DNA of 43,488 nucleotides from an uncultured Granulosicoccaceae bacterium (GCA_938035125.1 CALHNS010000022.1:1-43488); one strand, 5' to 3'. Positions 17,926-26,436 are shown, counted from the first letter of the stretch. Numbers and translations are program-made. The notes: generated from the sequence alone by a model not told the origin.

Positions 17926-19647
17926 ATGGAAATTCGAGGAGGAGCATTACTTGCTCGCGCGTTTCAGGAAAAAGGGGTTCAGCAAGTATTCACGCTAAGC
18001 GGTGGCTTTTGTAATCCAGCTCTTGAAGGTTTCATGGAATGCCAAATATCAGTGATCAATGCCCCTCACGAACAGGTGGCGGGACATCTTGCTGATGGTT
18101 ACACCCGAATAAACAGAAAACCTGCGGTTTGTTTAGTAGGCCCGGAAGGGTTTGCTAATGCAGTGCCTGCCATGATGGAAGCTTGGGGTGAGCGCTCGCC
18201 AGTCATCTTCGTTACCGGTTCAAGTACGCTTAAACGAAAAGGGGCAGGTGGCTTTAAAGAAATTGATGATGTTGCTATTGCAGCTCCACTAACAAAGTAC
18301 AGCGCTGAAGTTACCCACGGTGAACGAATTCCAGAATTCGTAGATCGTGCATGGAAGATTGCCACCAACGGATACCCTGGTCCTGTGCATCTCAGTATTC
18401 CTGTGGACATTATGTTCAGTTCTTTTGATGAACGAGAGGGTAGAGATGAGCGACCGTTCAATCATCAATTCAAGTTACCACCCAGAGCATGGCCATGCCC
18501 AGATGATCTTGACTCAATTTTAAATATTATCAATCGGTCTGAAAAACCGATATTGATTGGTGGGCATGGTGTTTGGTGGTCCGGCGCTGAAAAGAAATTG
18601 GAAGCGGTTGGGCTTACATTAGGCATCCCTGTATTTAATGTGCCTTATCATCAAAAACTGTTAAGTGAACACAGCGATGCTTACATGGGCCTTGCAGATA
18701 TTCATCAGTACCATCCTTCTGAATACGCACTGCAAAACTGCGATGCTGCGATATTGGTGGGTGTGCGCCTTGATAATCAAATGAACTTTGGCAACCCGCC
18801 TCTTTTTCCAGCAACTACCAAATTAATATGTATTAACGGTTCACATGAAGAATTAGAATTTAATCGTGCAGCCGATGAAGTTCTTCTTAGTGATCCCAAC
18901 GCATTTTTTGAGGCCATGCTGAATCTTCATGAAAAAGATTCCTGGAGTGAGAATCGACATTGGTTTGAAGACAATCGACAGCGTCGTGGGGAATGGGTTA
19001 AGCAAATGGTGGCTGACATTCCATCAGAAGAAGCGCTCAATGGTCAATTGCATCCATTGCAAGTAGCGTTGGATGTGCAAGAAGCGATGGCTGATGATGA
19101 TTGGCTCGTGATCGATGGTGGTAACACACACTTCTGGTCAGAAATCGCTGTGAATATCAGTGGTTGGCAGGGCCGAAAACTGGGGAATATTCTGCACCCA
19201 GGTACGTTTAGCATGTTGGGTGTGGGAGTGTCTTTCGCCATAACCGCTAAACAAGCGAATGTTGATAAAAACGTTGTGCTAATCAGTGGAGATGGCGCCT
19301 TCCTATCAGGGGGATTAAGTATCGAGGCTGCGTTTCAAGAAAATTTACCGATCGTGGTGGTTATTGATAACAATGGCGGATTGGATTGTATTTCGCAACA
19401 ACAGGAACGCTTGTTTGCTAATCAATCTCATTTTGCCACCGACTTTCGTGATATCCCTTTTCACAGCATGTTCGAAGGCTTAGGAGGGTATGGTGAATTG
19501 GTTGAAACTAGGGAGCAATTGATTCCAGCCATTAAAAGAGCCATAGCCAGTGGAAAAACGGCCTGTGTGAATGTAAAAACTAAAGGGCATATCAGCCCCA
19601 TCGTGCTCGCTACTACCAGTAAACGTGATAAGGCATCAATTGAATAA
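17926..19647 (+). CDS. Thiamine-diphosphate-dependent enzyme (acetolactate synthase / 2-hydroxyacyl-CoA lyase-like)
   Basis: 573 residues in the three-domain pyruvate-oxidase order. The N-terminal PYR domain (1-165) has the catalytic Glu49 in NAPHEQVAGHLADGYTR. The middle domain (about 190-330) has RLDNQMNFGNPPLF, reminiscent of 2-hydroxyacyl-CoA lyase and oxalyl-CoA decarboxylase. The C-terminal PP domain carries the ThDP motif GDG (455-457) to NN (482-483). It will make or break a carbon-carbon bond next to a carbonyl, or open a cyclic dione as IolD does. It is the first gene of a three-gene operon, one base overlapping the transthyretin-like gene. The substrate is not predictable from sequence. 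All cofactor residues are present. Confidence 0.9.
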   Translation: MEIRGGALLARAFQEKGVQQVFTLSGGFCNPALEGFMECQISVINAPHEQVAGHLADGYTRINRKPAVCLVGPEGFANAVPAMMEAWGERSPVIFVTGSSTLKRKGAGGFKEIDDVAIAAPLTKYSAEVTHGERIPEFVDRAWKIATNGYPGPVHLSIPVDIMFSSFDEREGRDERPFNHQFKLPPRAWPCPDDLDSILNIINRSEKPILIGGHGVWWSGAEKKLEAVGLTLGIPVFNVPYHQKLLSEHSDAYMGLADIHQYHPSEYALQNCDAAILVGVRLDNQMNFGNPPLFPATTKLICINGSHEELEFNRAADEVLLSDPNAFFEAMLNLHEKDSWSENRHWFEDNRQRRGEWVKQMVADIPSEEALNGQLHPLQVALDVQEAMADDDWLVIDGGNTHFWSEIAVNISGWQGRKLGNILHPGTFSMLGVGVSFAITAKQANVDKNVVLISGDGAFLSGGLSIEAAFQENLPIVVVIDNNGGLDCISQQQERLFANQSHFATDFRDIPFHSMFEGLGGYGELVETREQLIPAIKRAIASGKTACVNVKTKGHISPIVLATTSKRDKASIE

Positions 19648-20009
19648 TGGCCACACTGTCATCGCATGTATTAGATTCAGTTACCGGCACACACGCGGGT
19701 GGAATTCGTATTGAGTGTTTCAAACGATTGGCAGGGGGAGAAACTGTGTTGATGTTTGACGTCAACGCCTCAGCCGAAGGAAGAATGACAGAGATTGTTG
19801 ATATAGAAGCCGACGCAGAATTAGAATTGGTTTTTCATTCGGCAAATTATTTTCAAACGATGCATTTGCCCGATGATGGTTTTCAAGTGATGAACACGGT
19901 GGTGGTCAGAATTTCAATACCGCAACCCGATCATATCTATCATGTGCCGATTATGTTGTCGCCTCATTCTTACTCAGTATGGTGGTCGGGAAACCCTCCG
20001 GCATCTTAA
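19647..20009 (+). CDS. Transthyretin-like / 5-hydroxyisourate-hydrolase-family protein with variant C-terminus
   Basis: 120 residues, close to HIU hydrolase length. Family landmarks are all there: N-terminal LSSHVLDSVTGTHAGGIRIECF (the catalytic His in SHVLD), the Arg in NASAEGR, and YHVPIMLSPHSYS with the second catalytic His. The C-terminal signature YRGS, which closes the urate-derivative site in true HIU hydrolases, reads WWSG here, followed by NPPAS. The start overlaps the ThDP gene stop by one base and its stop is 3 bases before the next ATG, so it is an integral part of this operon. No other urate gene is nearby. I infer a hydrolase for another ring or imide-like substrate. Confidence 0.8.
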   Translation: MATLSSHVLDSVTGTHAGGIRIECFKRLAGGETVLMFDVNASAEGRMTEIVDIEADAELELVFHSANYFQTMHLPDDGFQVMNTVVVRISIPQPDHIYHVPIMLSPHSYSVWWSGNPPAS

Positions 20010-20012
20010 TTT

Positions 20013-21119
20013 ATGAAAACTCGACTTGCAGTTTCGCGAAGGCTACGTTCAACGCCATACACACCTCGTATCGAGTCGCTGGGCGTTAGCGATTATTCCA
20101 TCGTTAATCACACGATTTTGCCGAAAGGCTTTGGGCGTTCAGTGGAAGAGGATTTTTGGCATTTGTGCGAGCATGTCCAGATGTGGGATGTGTCGTGCCA
20201 ACGACAAGTGGAAATACAAGGAGAAGATGCTGCGAAGTTAGTGCAAATGATGACCCCCAGAGATTTGCGCAATGCTCAAATTGGTCAGTGTTTATATGCC
20301 CCATTGATCGATCAAAACGCTTGTATGTTGAATGACCCGGTTATTTTAAAACTTGCTGAAGATCATTATTGGTTGTCCATTGCTGATTCAGATGTGTTGC
20401 TGTGGGCGAAAGGTTTAATGGTGGGTTACCAGTTGAACGTTAACATCAAGGAACCTGATGTATCGCCTTTGGCAGTGCAAGGCCCTAAATCGGATGCCTT
20501 AATGGCGCAAGTTTTTGGAAGCGAAGTTAGCGATATTGCTTTTTTTCGATTTAAGAAACTTGATTTTAAAGGACGGCCGTTGATCGTTGCACGATCGGGT
20601 TACAGTAAACAAGGCGGCTTCGAAATCTATCTTGATGATTCTTCGTTAGGTCTTGATCTTTGGGATACGCTTTGGCAAGCAGGTGAACCTTTCAATGTAG
20701 CCCCCGGTAGCCCTAATTTGATTGAGCGCGTGGAAGCGGGGTTACTTTCATACGGTAATGAATTTACCAGTGAGAATAATCCCCTTGAGTGTGGATTTAA
20801 AAAGTACTGCTGCTTTGATGATGATCTTCAATACATTGGTAAACAAGCATTATTGAAAATAAACCAGGAAGGAATAAAACAGCAGATTCGAGGTATTCGA
20901 TTTGATGGGGAAAAGTGTCCGCCTTGTGCCTCTACTTGGCCACTAACACATGAAAAGAGCGAGGCTGGATTTATCAGTACCGCTATTTGGTCACCAAAAT
21001 TGAAATGCAATGTGGCTTTAGGCATGGTGGCTAGTGAATTTTGGAATCAAGGCCAGTCGGTGGTGGTGCACTGTTCTGATGGATCGCAACGTCAGGGTGA
21101 GGTTGTTCTTTTGCCCTAA
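20013..21119 (+). CDS. DmdA-like GcvT-family (tetrahydrofolate-dependent) demethylase
   Basis: 368 residues, the same length as dimethylsulfoniopropionate demethylase DmdA, and similar from end to end: SRRLRSTPYTPRIESLGVSDY at the N-terminus, then WDVSCQRQVEIQG, LNDPVILKLAEDHYWLSIADSD, DVSPLAVQGPKSD, ARSGYSKQGGFEIY and PNLIERVEAGLLSYGNE. GcvT-fold enzymes move a methyl from S, N or O to tetrahydrofolate. The motif SGxSKQGGxE has Tyr and Phe at the variable sites; as I recall, SAR11 DmdA has Trp and Tyr, so DMSP may not be the substrate. It is the last gene of the ThDP/transthyretin-like operon. No DmdB/C/D genes are in the window. Confidence 0.85.
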   Translation: MKTRLAVSRRLRSTPYTPRIESLGVSDYSIVNHTILPKGFGRSVEEDFWHLCEHVQMWDVSCQRQVEIQGEDAAKLVQMMTPRDLRNAQIGQCLYAPLIDQNACMLNDPVILKLAEDHYWLSIADSDVLLWAKGLMVGYQLNVNIKEPDVSPLAVQGPKSDALMAQVFGSEVSDIAFFRFKKLDFKGRPLIVARSGYSKQGGFEIYLDDSSLGLDLWDTLWQAGEPFNVAPGSPNLIERVEAGLLSYGNEFTSENNPLECGFKKYCCFDDDLQYIGKQALLKINQEGIKQQIRGIRFDGEKCPPCASTWPLTHEKSEAGFISTAIWSPKLKCNVALGMVASEFWNQGQSVVVHCSDGSQRQGEVVLLP

Positions 21120-21138
21120 TATTTACGTTATGCAATGA

Positions 21139-21768
21139 TTAAGGCATAGGGATTTCGGTAACGAATTTAGGTACTTGATAACCCTTTTGAACAGCGGGCC
21201 TTTGTGCAATTGTGGTGTACCAGCGCGTTAAGTTTTTATAGTCAGTGAGATTAATTCCCTGCCATTCGAAGCGAGATATCCATGGCCAGCAAGCCATATC
21301 GGCAATTGAGTATTCGCCTGCAATAAAATCGTTGTTTTCCAGCCTTTTTTCAAGCACACCGTACAAGCGCTTAGTTTCATTTTGGTACCGCTCTTCAGCG
21401 TATTGAGATTTTCCAGGGTTGTATTTAACAAAGTGATGGGTTTGCCCTGCCATTGGGCCTAAGCCACCCATTTGCCAATTGAGCCATTCAATTGTGGCCC
21501 AACGTGTTTTGTGATCAGATGATAAAAATTGGCCGTGTTTTTCAGCCAAGTATTGCATGATGGCACCGGTTTCCATCATGGTGATATTGGCTTCGTTATC
21601 CACTATCGCAGGAATGCGATTATTAGGTGCAATCGCAAGGAAGTGAGGGGCGAACTGTTCATCCTTGGTTATATCAATGGAGTGAACGTTGTAATCAATA
21701 CCCAGCTCTTCGAGCAAGATAGACACTTTTCGGCCGTTGGGTGTTGTCCAAGTGTATAAATCGATCAT
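21139..21768 (-). CDS. Glutathione S-transferase, Nu class (YfcG-like)
   Basis: 209 residues. The N-terminal thioredoxin domain (1-78) has MIDLYTWTTPNGRKVSILLEE and the glutathione-binding NNRIPAIVDNE and METGAIMQYLAE. The helical domain has the QMGGLGPMAGQTHHFVKY stretch that is highly characteristic of YfcG/Ure2p-like Nu-class enzymes, then SIADMACWPWISRFEW. YfcG works as a disulfide-bond reductase using two glutathiones, with no catalytic Cys. The gene converges on the DmdA-like gene with a 19-bp gap. Its role here could be general redox protection. Confidence 0.9.
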   Translation of the reverse strand: MIDLYTWTTPNGRKVSILLEELGIDYNVHSIDITKDEQFAPHFLAIAPNNRIPAIVDNEANITMMETGAIMQYLAEKHGQFLSSDHKTRWATIEWLNWQMGGLGPMAGQTHHFVKYNPGKSQYAEERYQNETKRLYGVLEKRLENNDFIAGEYSIADMACWPWISRFEWQGINLTDYKNLTRWYTTIAQRPAVQKGYQVPKFVTEIPMP

Positions 21769-21939
21769 GGATACATTCTATCGTTAACCTTGCGAAGGGT
21801 TTAGCATAGCGCTATTACGGAAAAATATATAGTGAGCAGATCTGAGGTTTTATACGGTTCTGATTGAATAGTGTTGAAATTCAGATTCCTTTGACATTTG
21901 AAATGTAATTTGAACACAAATGTTTTTTTTTGTTCTAGC

Positions 21940-23064
21940 TCAAGATGTGTGAGAACTTATCTGGTATTTCGAACGGGCAAGCCAATCAGGGCTAATGTCG
22001 ATTCCCCACCCTGGTTTTTCAGTAACCTCGGCGTGGCCATTTTCAATAACGTATGGGTTTTCAACAAAGAGTTCTTGCTGCCATGGGTAGTAGTCAGCAC
22101 CTTCTATAGAGAATTCGAGGTATTTGCCTGCGTTGGGAATCGCTCTAAGTAAGTGCATAGTGAAAAGTGTTACTAAGGAAAGGTTTGCGCAGTGCGGTGT
22201 AACTCGAAGGCCTGCCTGTTCGGCCATAGCTACCACCCTTAGGGTGCGGCTTATACCACCAAGATACAAAATATCGGGTTGAACAATGTCTACTGCTCGC
22301 ATGTCAATCATACGCTTCCATGTGGGCAGATCACAATCTTGCTCACCGCCGGTTACATCAATTTCCAAAGCATCGGTTACCATTTTGGTTTGTTCAAGTT
22401 CCCAGTAAGGGCAGGGCTCTTCATAATGGCAGTAATTTTGTTCCTGTAATAGATGCCCGATTTCAATAGCACGATAAGGCGAATAACAACTGTTCGCATC
22501 AATGAGCAGTTCTACATCGTCGCCCAGTTCTTTTCGAATAGTAGGAATGATTTCTTCAGTTCGTCCGGGCCATTCGTCCACGTCACGACCCACTTCCGAC
22601 CCAGCCCTAACTTTGAACGCATTGAAGCCGTATTTATCACGTAGTTTCTTTAATCGTTCGGCTTCATCTGCTGGGGTAATATCGCGCTTCATTGACGATG
22701 CATAGGCTCGAACGGTTCCTGCTGACCCACCGAGTAATTCTGCAACCGGTTTTCCTTGTTGCTTGCCTCGCATATCCCAAATAGCGGTGTCTAGGCCAGC
22801 CATGGCCCGGCGAAGATAAGATCCTGGAAATTTGTGTTCTCGTTCGGTTACCCAATCTAAAAGATCGTCTAAATCGGAAGTAGGCTTTCCTAACACCCAC
22901 GGGGCTACTTGTCGGTGGAGAACTTGGCAAGTAATGTCTGAATGATAAGTTGACACCTGACCCCAGCCTTCGGAGCCATCCATGCATGTGACTTTGACAA
23001 AGCCCACATTTTCATTGGTGAAACTTTCTATACTGCGTAGTGTCGTTTTAAGTTGTGAACGCAT
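21940..23064 (-). CDS. Enolase-superfamily (mandelate racemase/muconate lactonizing) enzyme
   Basis: 374 residues. N-terminal capping domain about 1-125, then a TIM barrel. Putative active-site residues can be placed: K151-V-R153 (KxK/R general base position), metal ligands D189 (LLIDANS), E215 or E216 (HYEEPCP) and E241 (TGGEQD), D264 (VQPDILYLGG) and H291 (TPHCANLS). This His/Asp pair plus Lys is the mandelate-racemase subgroup, often acid-sugar dehydratases. The family abstracts a proton alpha to a carboxylate. It stands alone on minus between GST (171-bp gap) and the divergent MttB gene. An acid-sugar or cyclic-acid substrate is a guess. Confidence 0.9.
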   Translation of the reverse strand: MRSQLKTTLRSIESFTNENVGFVKVTCMDGSEGWGQVSTYHSDITCQVLHRQVAPWVLGKPTSDLDDLLDWVTEREHKFPGSYLRRAMAGLDTAIWDMRGKQQGKPVAELLGGSAGTVRAYASSMKRDITPADEAERLKKLRDKYGFNAFKVRAGSEVGRDVDEWPGRTEEIIPTIRKELGDDVELLIDANSCYSPYRAIEIGHLLQEQNYCHYEEPCPYWELEQTKMVTDALEIDVTGGEQDCDLPTWKRMIDMRAVDIVQPDILYLGGISRTLRVVAMAEQAGLRVTPHCANLSLVTLFTMHLLRAIPNAGKYLEFSIEGADYYPWQQELFVENPYVIENGHAEVTEKPGWGIDISPDWLARSKYQISSHTS

Positions 23065-23158
23065 AAGATATGTTTAAAGCATTTATACGTAGCGGTCAAT
23101 ATATTTTGGTGGTCGTTGGCGGTAAAGAGTGAGATGTTATTGAATCAGGCCTTTTTGT

Positions 23159-24760
23159 GTGAAAACAATGAATTCGGACGAAACAAACAACAAGACGAAT
23201 GCCTCTGGCGGCATTGAACCTAAAAGCCTAAATGGCAGCGCTGGTAGGAAAAAATCCCGACCCAGACTTAGAAAGAAAAAACGTACACCTAGCTCGAAAA
23301 CTATTTTACAACAGCGAGCCATTAACCCTTATTGCCTTTGCTCTGAAGCCGAGCTTTCACAGTTAGAGCAACAAGCTGATTGGTTGCTTGAAAATGTGGG
23401 CATGGAATTTCATGGAGATGATGATGCGTTGGAATTATTTCGTAACGCGGGTGCCTTGGTCGAAGGTACACGAGTTAAATTTAAAGAGCATCATGCTCGG
23501 GAACTTTGTTCCTCGGCACCTAAAAAATTCGTGCTGCATAGTCGTAATGATATTCACTCAATAACTTTAGGCGATGATCACGTGGTGTTCATGCCAGGGT
23601 ATGGCTCCCCCTTTGTTACTGACAATATTCAGGGTAGGCGATACGCAACCATTGAAGATTTTCGTAATTTTGTAAAACTAACTTACAGTTCGCCATACCT
23701 TCATCATTCCGGAGGTACGGTGGTAGAGCCAGTTGATTTGCCAGTAAACAAACGGCACTTAGATATGGTTTTTTCTCACCTTACGTTATCGGATAAACCT
23801 TTCATGGGTGCGGTTACTTCTTTAGAAGGTGCACAAGATTCAATACAGATGGCAAAGATGGTCTTCGGTGGTGAATTTATGCAACAACACGCTGTTATGC
23901 AAGCCAATATCAACATAAATTCGCCGTTTATTTTTGATGGGGTTATGTCACGTGCATTGCGCGAATATGCGAAAGCTAATCAGTGTGTTTGTGTTTCGCC
24001 TGCGATTTTTGGTGGAGCCATGGGGCCTGTGTCACCAGCTGCCATAGCGGCACAAACTTTGGCAGAAGCTATGGTAGGTATCGCGCTAACACAATTGGTA
24101 AATCCGGGTTGCCCTGTGGTGTTAGGAAGCTTTCATTCTTCTATAAATCTTCGCACGGGTTCGCTTACCTTTGGTACACCAGAGGCTAATTTGGTGTCGA
24201 TGGCGTTATCCCAATTAGGACGTCGATTAGGTGTACCGGTTCGTTCAGGTGGTGGACAAGTTACCGCTGCAAACACAGCTGATGGACAAGCAATGGCTGA
24301 CAGTACTAATGCGATGTGGGCAACGGTTTTGTCAGGTGCTCATCAAATTTGGCATGCGGCCGGGTGGTTAGAGGGCGGGCTAACCATGTCGTATGAAAAA
24401 TTTATCCTGGATTTAGATAATTGTGGTGCGATGTTAGGCATGCTTCAAGGTATGGAAGTGTCTGAAGAGAGTTTGGCACAGCGTAGTTATTCTGAAGTGG
24501 GGCCTGGCGGAAATTTTCTCACCACACAACATACGATGGCTCATTATTCTGATGCCAACTATGAATCACTGTTACCCGATACCGGACCTTTTGAACGATG
24601 GTTAGATGAAGGTTCGGAAGATGCTTCAACCAGGGCCACTAAGGTATGGCAAGAACAGCTAAATAACTATAGTTCTCCTGTATTAAGCCAATCAATCCTA
24701 AATGATTTAGAAGATTTTATAGCATCACGTAAATCTGAAATGCCAGATGCTTGGTATTAA
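23159..24760 (+). CDS. MttB-superfamily (trimethylamine/glycine-betaine methyltransferase-like) protein
   Basis: 533 residues. After a basic, disordered start (about residues 1-55, rich in Lys, Arg and Ser) the MttB fold runs to the end: LSQLEQQADWLLENVGMEFHG, FMPGYGSPFVTDNIQGRRYATIEDF, GAVTSLEGAQDSIQMAK, SPAIFGGAMGPVSPAAIAAQTLAEAMVGIALTQLVNPGCPVVLGSF and GGNFLTTQHTMAHY. MttB proteins pass a methyl from a quaternary or tertiary amine to a corrinoid protein. There is no internal stop, so no pyrrolysine, which puts it with the glycine-betaine (MtgB-like) branch. No corrinoid-protein gene is in the window. The start may be GTG 23159 or ATG 23168; neither has a clear ribosome site. Confidence 0.88.
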   Translation: MKTMNSDETNNKTNASGGIEPKSLNGSAGRKKSRPRLRKKKRTPSSKTILQQRAINPYCLCSEAELSQLEQQADWLLENVGMEFHGDDDALELFRNAGALVEGTRVKFKEHHARELCSSAPKKFVLHSRNDIHSITLGDDHVVFMPGYGSPFVTDNIQGRRYATIEDFRNFVKLTYSSPYLHHSGGTVVEPVDLPVNKRHLDMVFSHLTLSDKPFMGAVTSLEGAQDSIQMAKMVFGGEFMQQHAVMQANININSPFIFDGVMSRALREYAKANQCVCVSPAIFGGAMGPVSPAAIAAQTLAEAMVGIALTQLVNPGCPVVLGSFHSSINLRTGSLTFGTPEANLVSMALSQLGRRLGVPVRSGGGQVTAANTADGQAMADSTNAMWATVLSGAHQIWHAAGWLEGGLTMSYEKFILDLDNCGAMLGMLQGMEVSEESLAQRSYSEVGPGGNFLTTQHTMAHYSDANYESLLPDTGPFERWLDEGSEDASTRATKVWQEQLNNYSSPVLSQSILNDLEDFIASRKSEMPDAWY

Positions 24761-24843
24761 TTAAACACTATATTGAAAATTAATACGCCAACATCACACA
24801 TTTAAAATGGTAGATTATTCATATAGCTCTCATTGGCAATTTG

Positions 24844-26355
24844 ATGAACAAACAACCTAATATTGTTTTCATAATGGCGGACGATCATGCGTCCAAAGCC
24901 ATCAGTTGTTATGGCGCGAAGATTAACCACACGCCTAATCTAGATCGCATTGCAACAGAAGGTATGCGTTTCGATCATTGCTATGTTACTAATTCGATCT
25001 GTACACCCAGTCGGGCGGCAATTCTGACAGGTACTTATAACCATGTGAATTCAGTTACTACTCTAGAAACGCCTATAAACAATCGTTTGCCTAACGTGGC
25101 TAAACATCTTCAAACCGGTGGTTATCAAACCGCTATTGTGGGTAAATGGCATTTGGGAGAGGGAGAAAAACACGAACCTACTGGTTTTGATTATTGGTCT
25201 GTATTGCCCGGGCAAGGTGAGTATTTTGACCCTATCTTTATTGAAATGGGAGAAGAGATTGAAGAAGTTGGATACGCAACAGATGTAATTACAGATAAAA
25301 GTTTGAAATGGCTTGATGAGCGAGATGAGGAAAACCCTTTCTTTCTTATGTGCCACCATAAAGCTCCTCACAGAGAATGGGAGCCACACCCAAAGAACCG
25401 ACATCTATATCAGGATGATATAAAAATTCCAGATACCTTCGATGACGATTACAAAAATCGTGCAAAAGCTGCAATAGATGCCAAGATGCGAATTAAAGAT
25501 GATATGACGTACGCTGATCTTGGTTTAGTACAACCGGAGGGTGGGCAAGATATTGGCGAGAGAGCCACGCTAAAGAGTACAAGGCGAAAAATCCCCAACC
25601 CAAAAGATGTATCAGGCTTGAAGTTAATTGATAAAGACAGTGGTGAGGTATATCGATTTAATAATCGAGAGGAATTAAGCCATTTTAAATACCAACGCTA
25701 TCTGAAACGTTACCTGAGAACGATTGCATCGATCGATGAAAGTGTTGGGCGAGTACTAGACTATCTTGATGAAAATAATTTGGCACAAAATACGGTTGTT
25801 ATTTACACCTCCGATCAAGGTTTTTTTCTAGGTGAACATGGCTGGTTTGATAAACGTTTTATGTACGAAGAATCATTTCAAATGCCCTTTTTGATTCGTT
25901 ACCCGAAAGAGGTGAGTAGCAACGCAATTTGCAGTAATATCGTTTGCAATGTTGATTTCGCTGCCACATTTTTAGACTTGGCTGGGCTTAAAACGCCAAG
26001 CTATATGCAAGGTAGAAGTTTTCGTACACTCTTGAACGGCGCTGAACGCAAAGATTGGCCTGATGTGGCATACCATCGATATTGGATGCATCGAGACCCA
26101 GATCATAATGCTTACTCCCACTATGGTATTCGTACCAAACGATATAAGTTAATTTACTGGTATAACGATGGCTTTGGTTTGCCAGGTACGAACCATGGAG
26201 GGGAGAATCGCGAATGGGAGTTATTCGACTGCGAAGAAGACCCTTTAGAGTTATTCAATGTATATTCAAACTCTAGTTATCAATTCGTTTTAGAGGAAAT
26301 GGTGACTCTACTGGATGAGAAAATGGCAGAGATTGGGGATGTGCCAGCACACTAG
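24844..26355 (+). CDS. Formylglycine-dependent sulfatase (S1 family)
   Basis: About 503 residues; I take ATG 24844 rather than the TTG one codon earlier. The N-terminus NIVFIMADDHASKAISCYG gives the calcium-binding Asp pair, and Cys53 in ICTPSRAAILTG is the C-x-P-S-R motif whose Cys becomes formylglycine. GKWHLGEG and a later YTSDQGFFLGEHGWFDKRFMYEE (Asp/Gln metal ligands) complete the core. There is no signal peptide, so it is cytoplasmic. The C-terminal half resembles glycan sulfatases rather than choline sulfatase BetC, which has CAPSR and another C-terminus. No sulfatase-maturase gene is in the window. It follows the MttB gene by about 80 bases, so co-transcription is possible but uncertain. 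Confidence 0.92.
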   Translation: MNKQPNIVFIMADDHASKAISCYGAKINHTPNLDRIATEGMRFDHCYVTNSICTPSRAAILTGTYNHVNSVTTLETPINNRLPNVAKHLQTGGYQTAIVGKWHLGEGEKHEPTGFDYWSVLPGQGEYFDPIFIEMGEEIEEVGYATDVITDKSLKWLDERDEENPFFLMCHHKAPHREWEPHPKNRHLYQDDIKIPDTFDDDYKNRAKAAIDAKMRIKDDMTYADLGLVQPEGGQDIGERATLKSTRRKIPNPKDVSGLKLIDKDSGEVYRFNNREELSHFKYQRYLKRYLRTIASIDESVGRVLDYLDENNLAQNTVVIYTSDQGFFLGEHGWFDKRFMYEESFQMPFLIRYPKEVSSNAICSNIVCNVDFAATFLDLAGLKTPSYMQGRSFRTLLNGAERKDWPDVAYHRYWMHRDPDHNAYSHYGIRTKRYKLIYWYNDGFGLPGTNHGGENREWELFDCEEDPLELFNVYSNSSYQFVLEEMVTLLDEKMAEIGDVPAH

Positions 26356-26358
26356 ACA

Positions 26359-26436
26359 GAAACATTAGGCCGGAACATGAAACCGAAACATTAGACCAAA
26401 TCTTTATGCTAGGTCATTAGGCCGTAACAATTATCC
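26359..26436. repeat. Three imperfect 26-bp tandem units
   Basis: The motif CATTAG-R-CC occurs at 26363, 26389 and 26415, exactly 26 bases apart, in the 228-bp space between the sulfatase and the MOSC gene. Units 1 and 2 share GAAACATTAG; units 1 and 3 share CATTAGGCCG plus AACA. A degenerate tandem repeat or a multi-site operator would both explain it. The rest of the spacer is AT-rich with no recognisable gene. Confidence 0.55.

Noticed and set aside
12053..20009. A standard inositol (iol) cluster
   Set aside because: The ThDP enzyme is shorter than IolD and IolB, IolC and IolA homologues are missing; only an inositol-like chemistry is suggested.
19647..20009. Urate degradation gene
   Set aside because: The YRGS signature is absent and no other urate enzyme is encoded nearby.
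21100..21160. Terminator between the DmdA-like gene and GST
   Set aside because: Only a 7-of-8 match (GCCCTAAT/ATTAAGGC) with a long loop and no T-run; too weak to list.
23159..24760. Pyrrolysine-containing trimethylamine methyltransferase
   Set aside because: The frame has no internal amber codon and there are no pyl genes in the window.
24844..26355. Choline sulfatase BetC, which would fit the betaine theme
   Set aside because: The active-site motif is CTPSR rather than CAPSR and the middle and end resemble glycan sulfatases; the betaine link is therefore not claimed.
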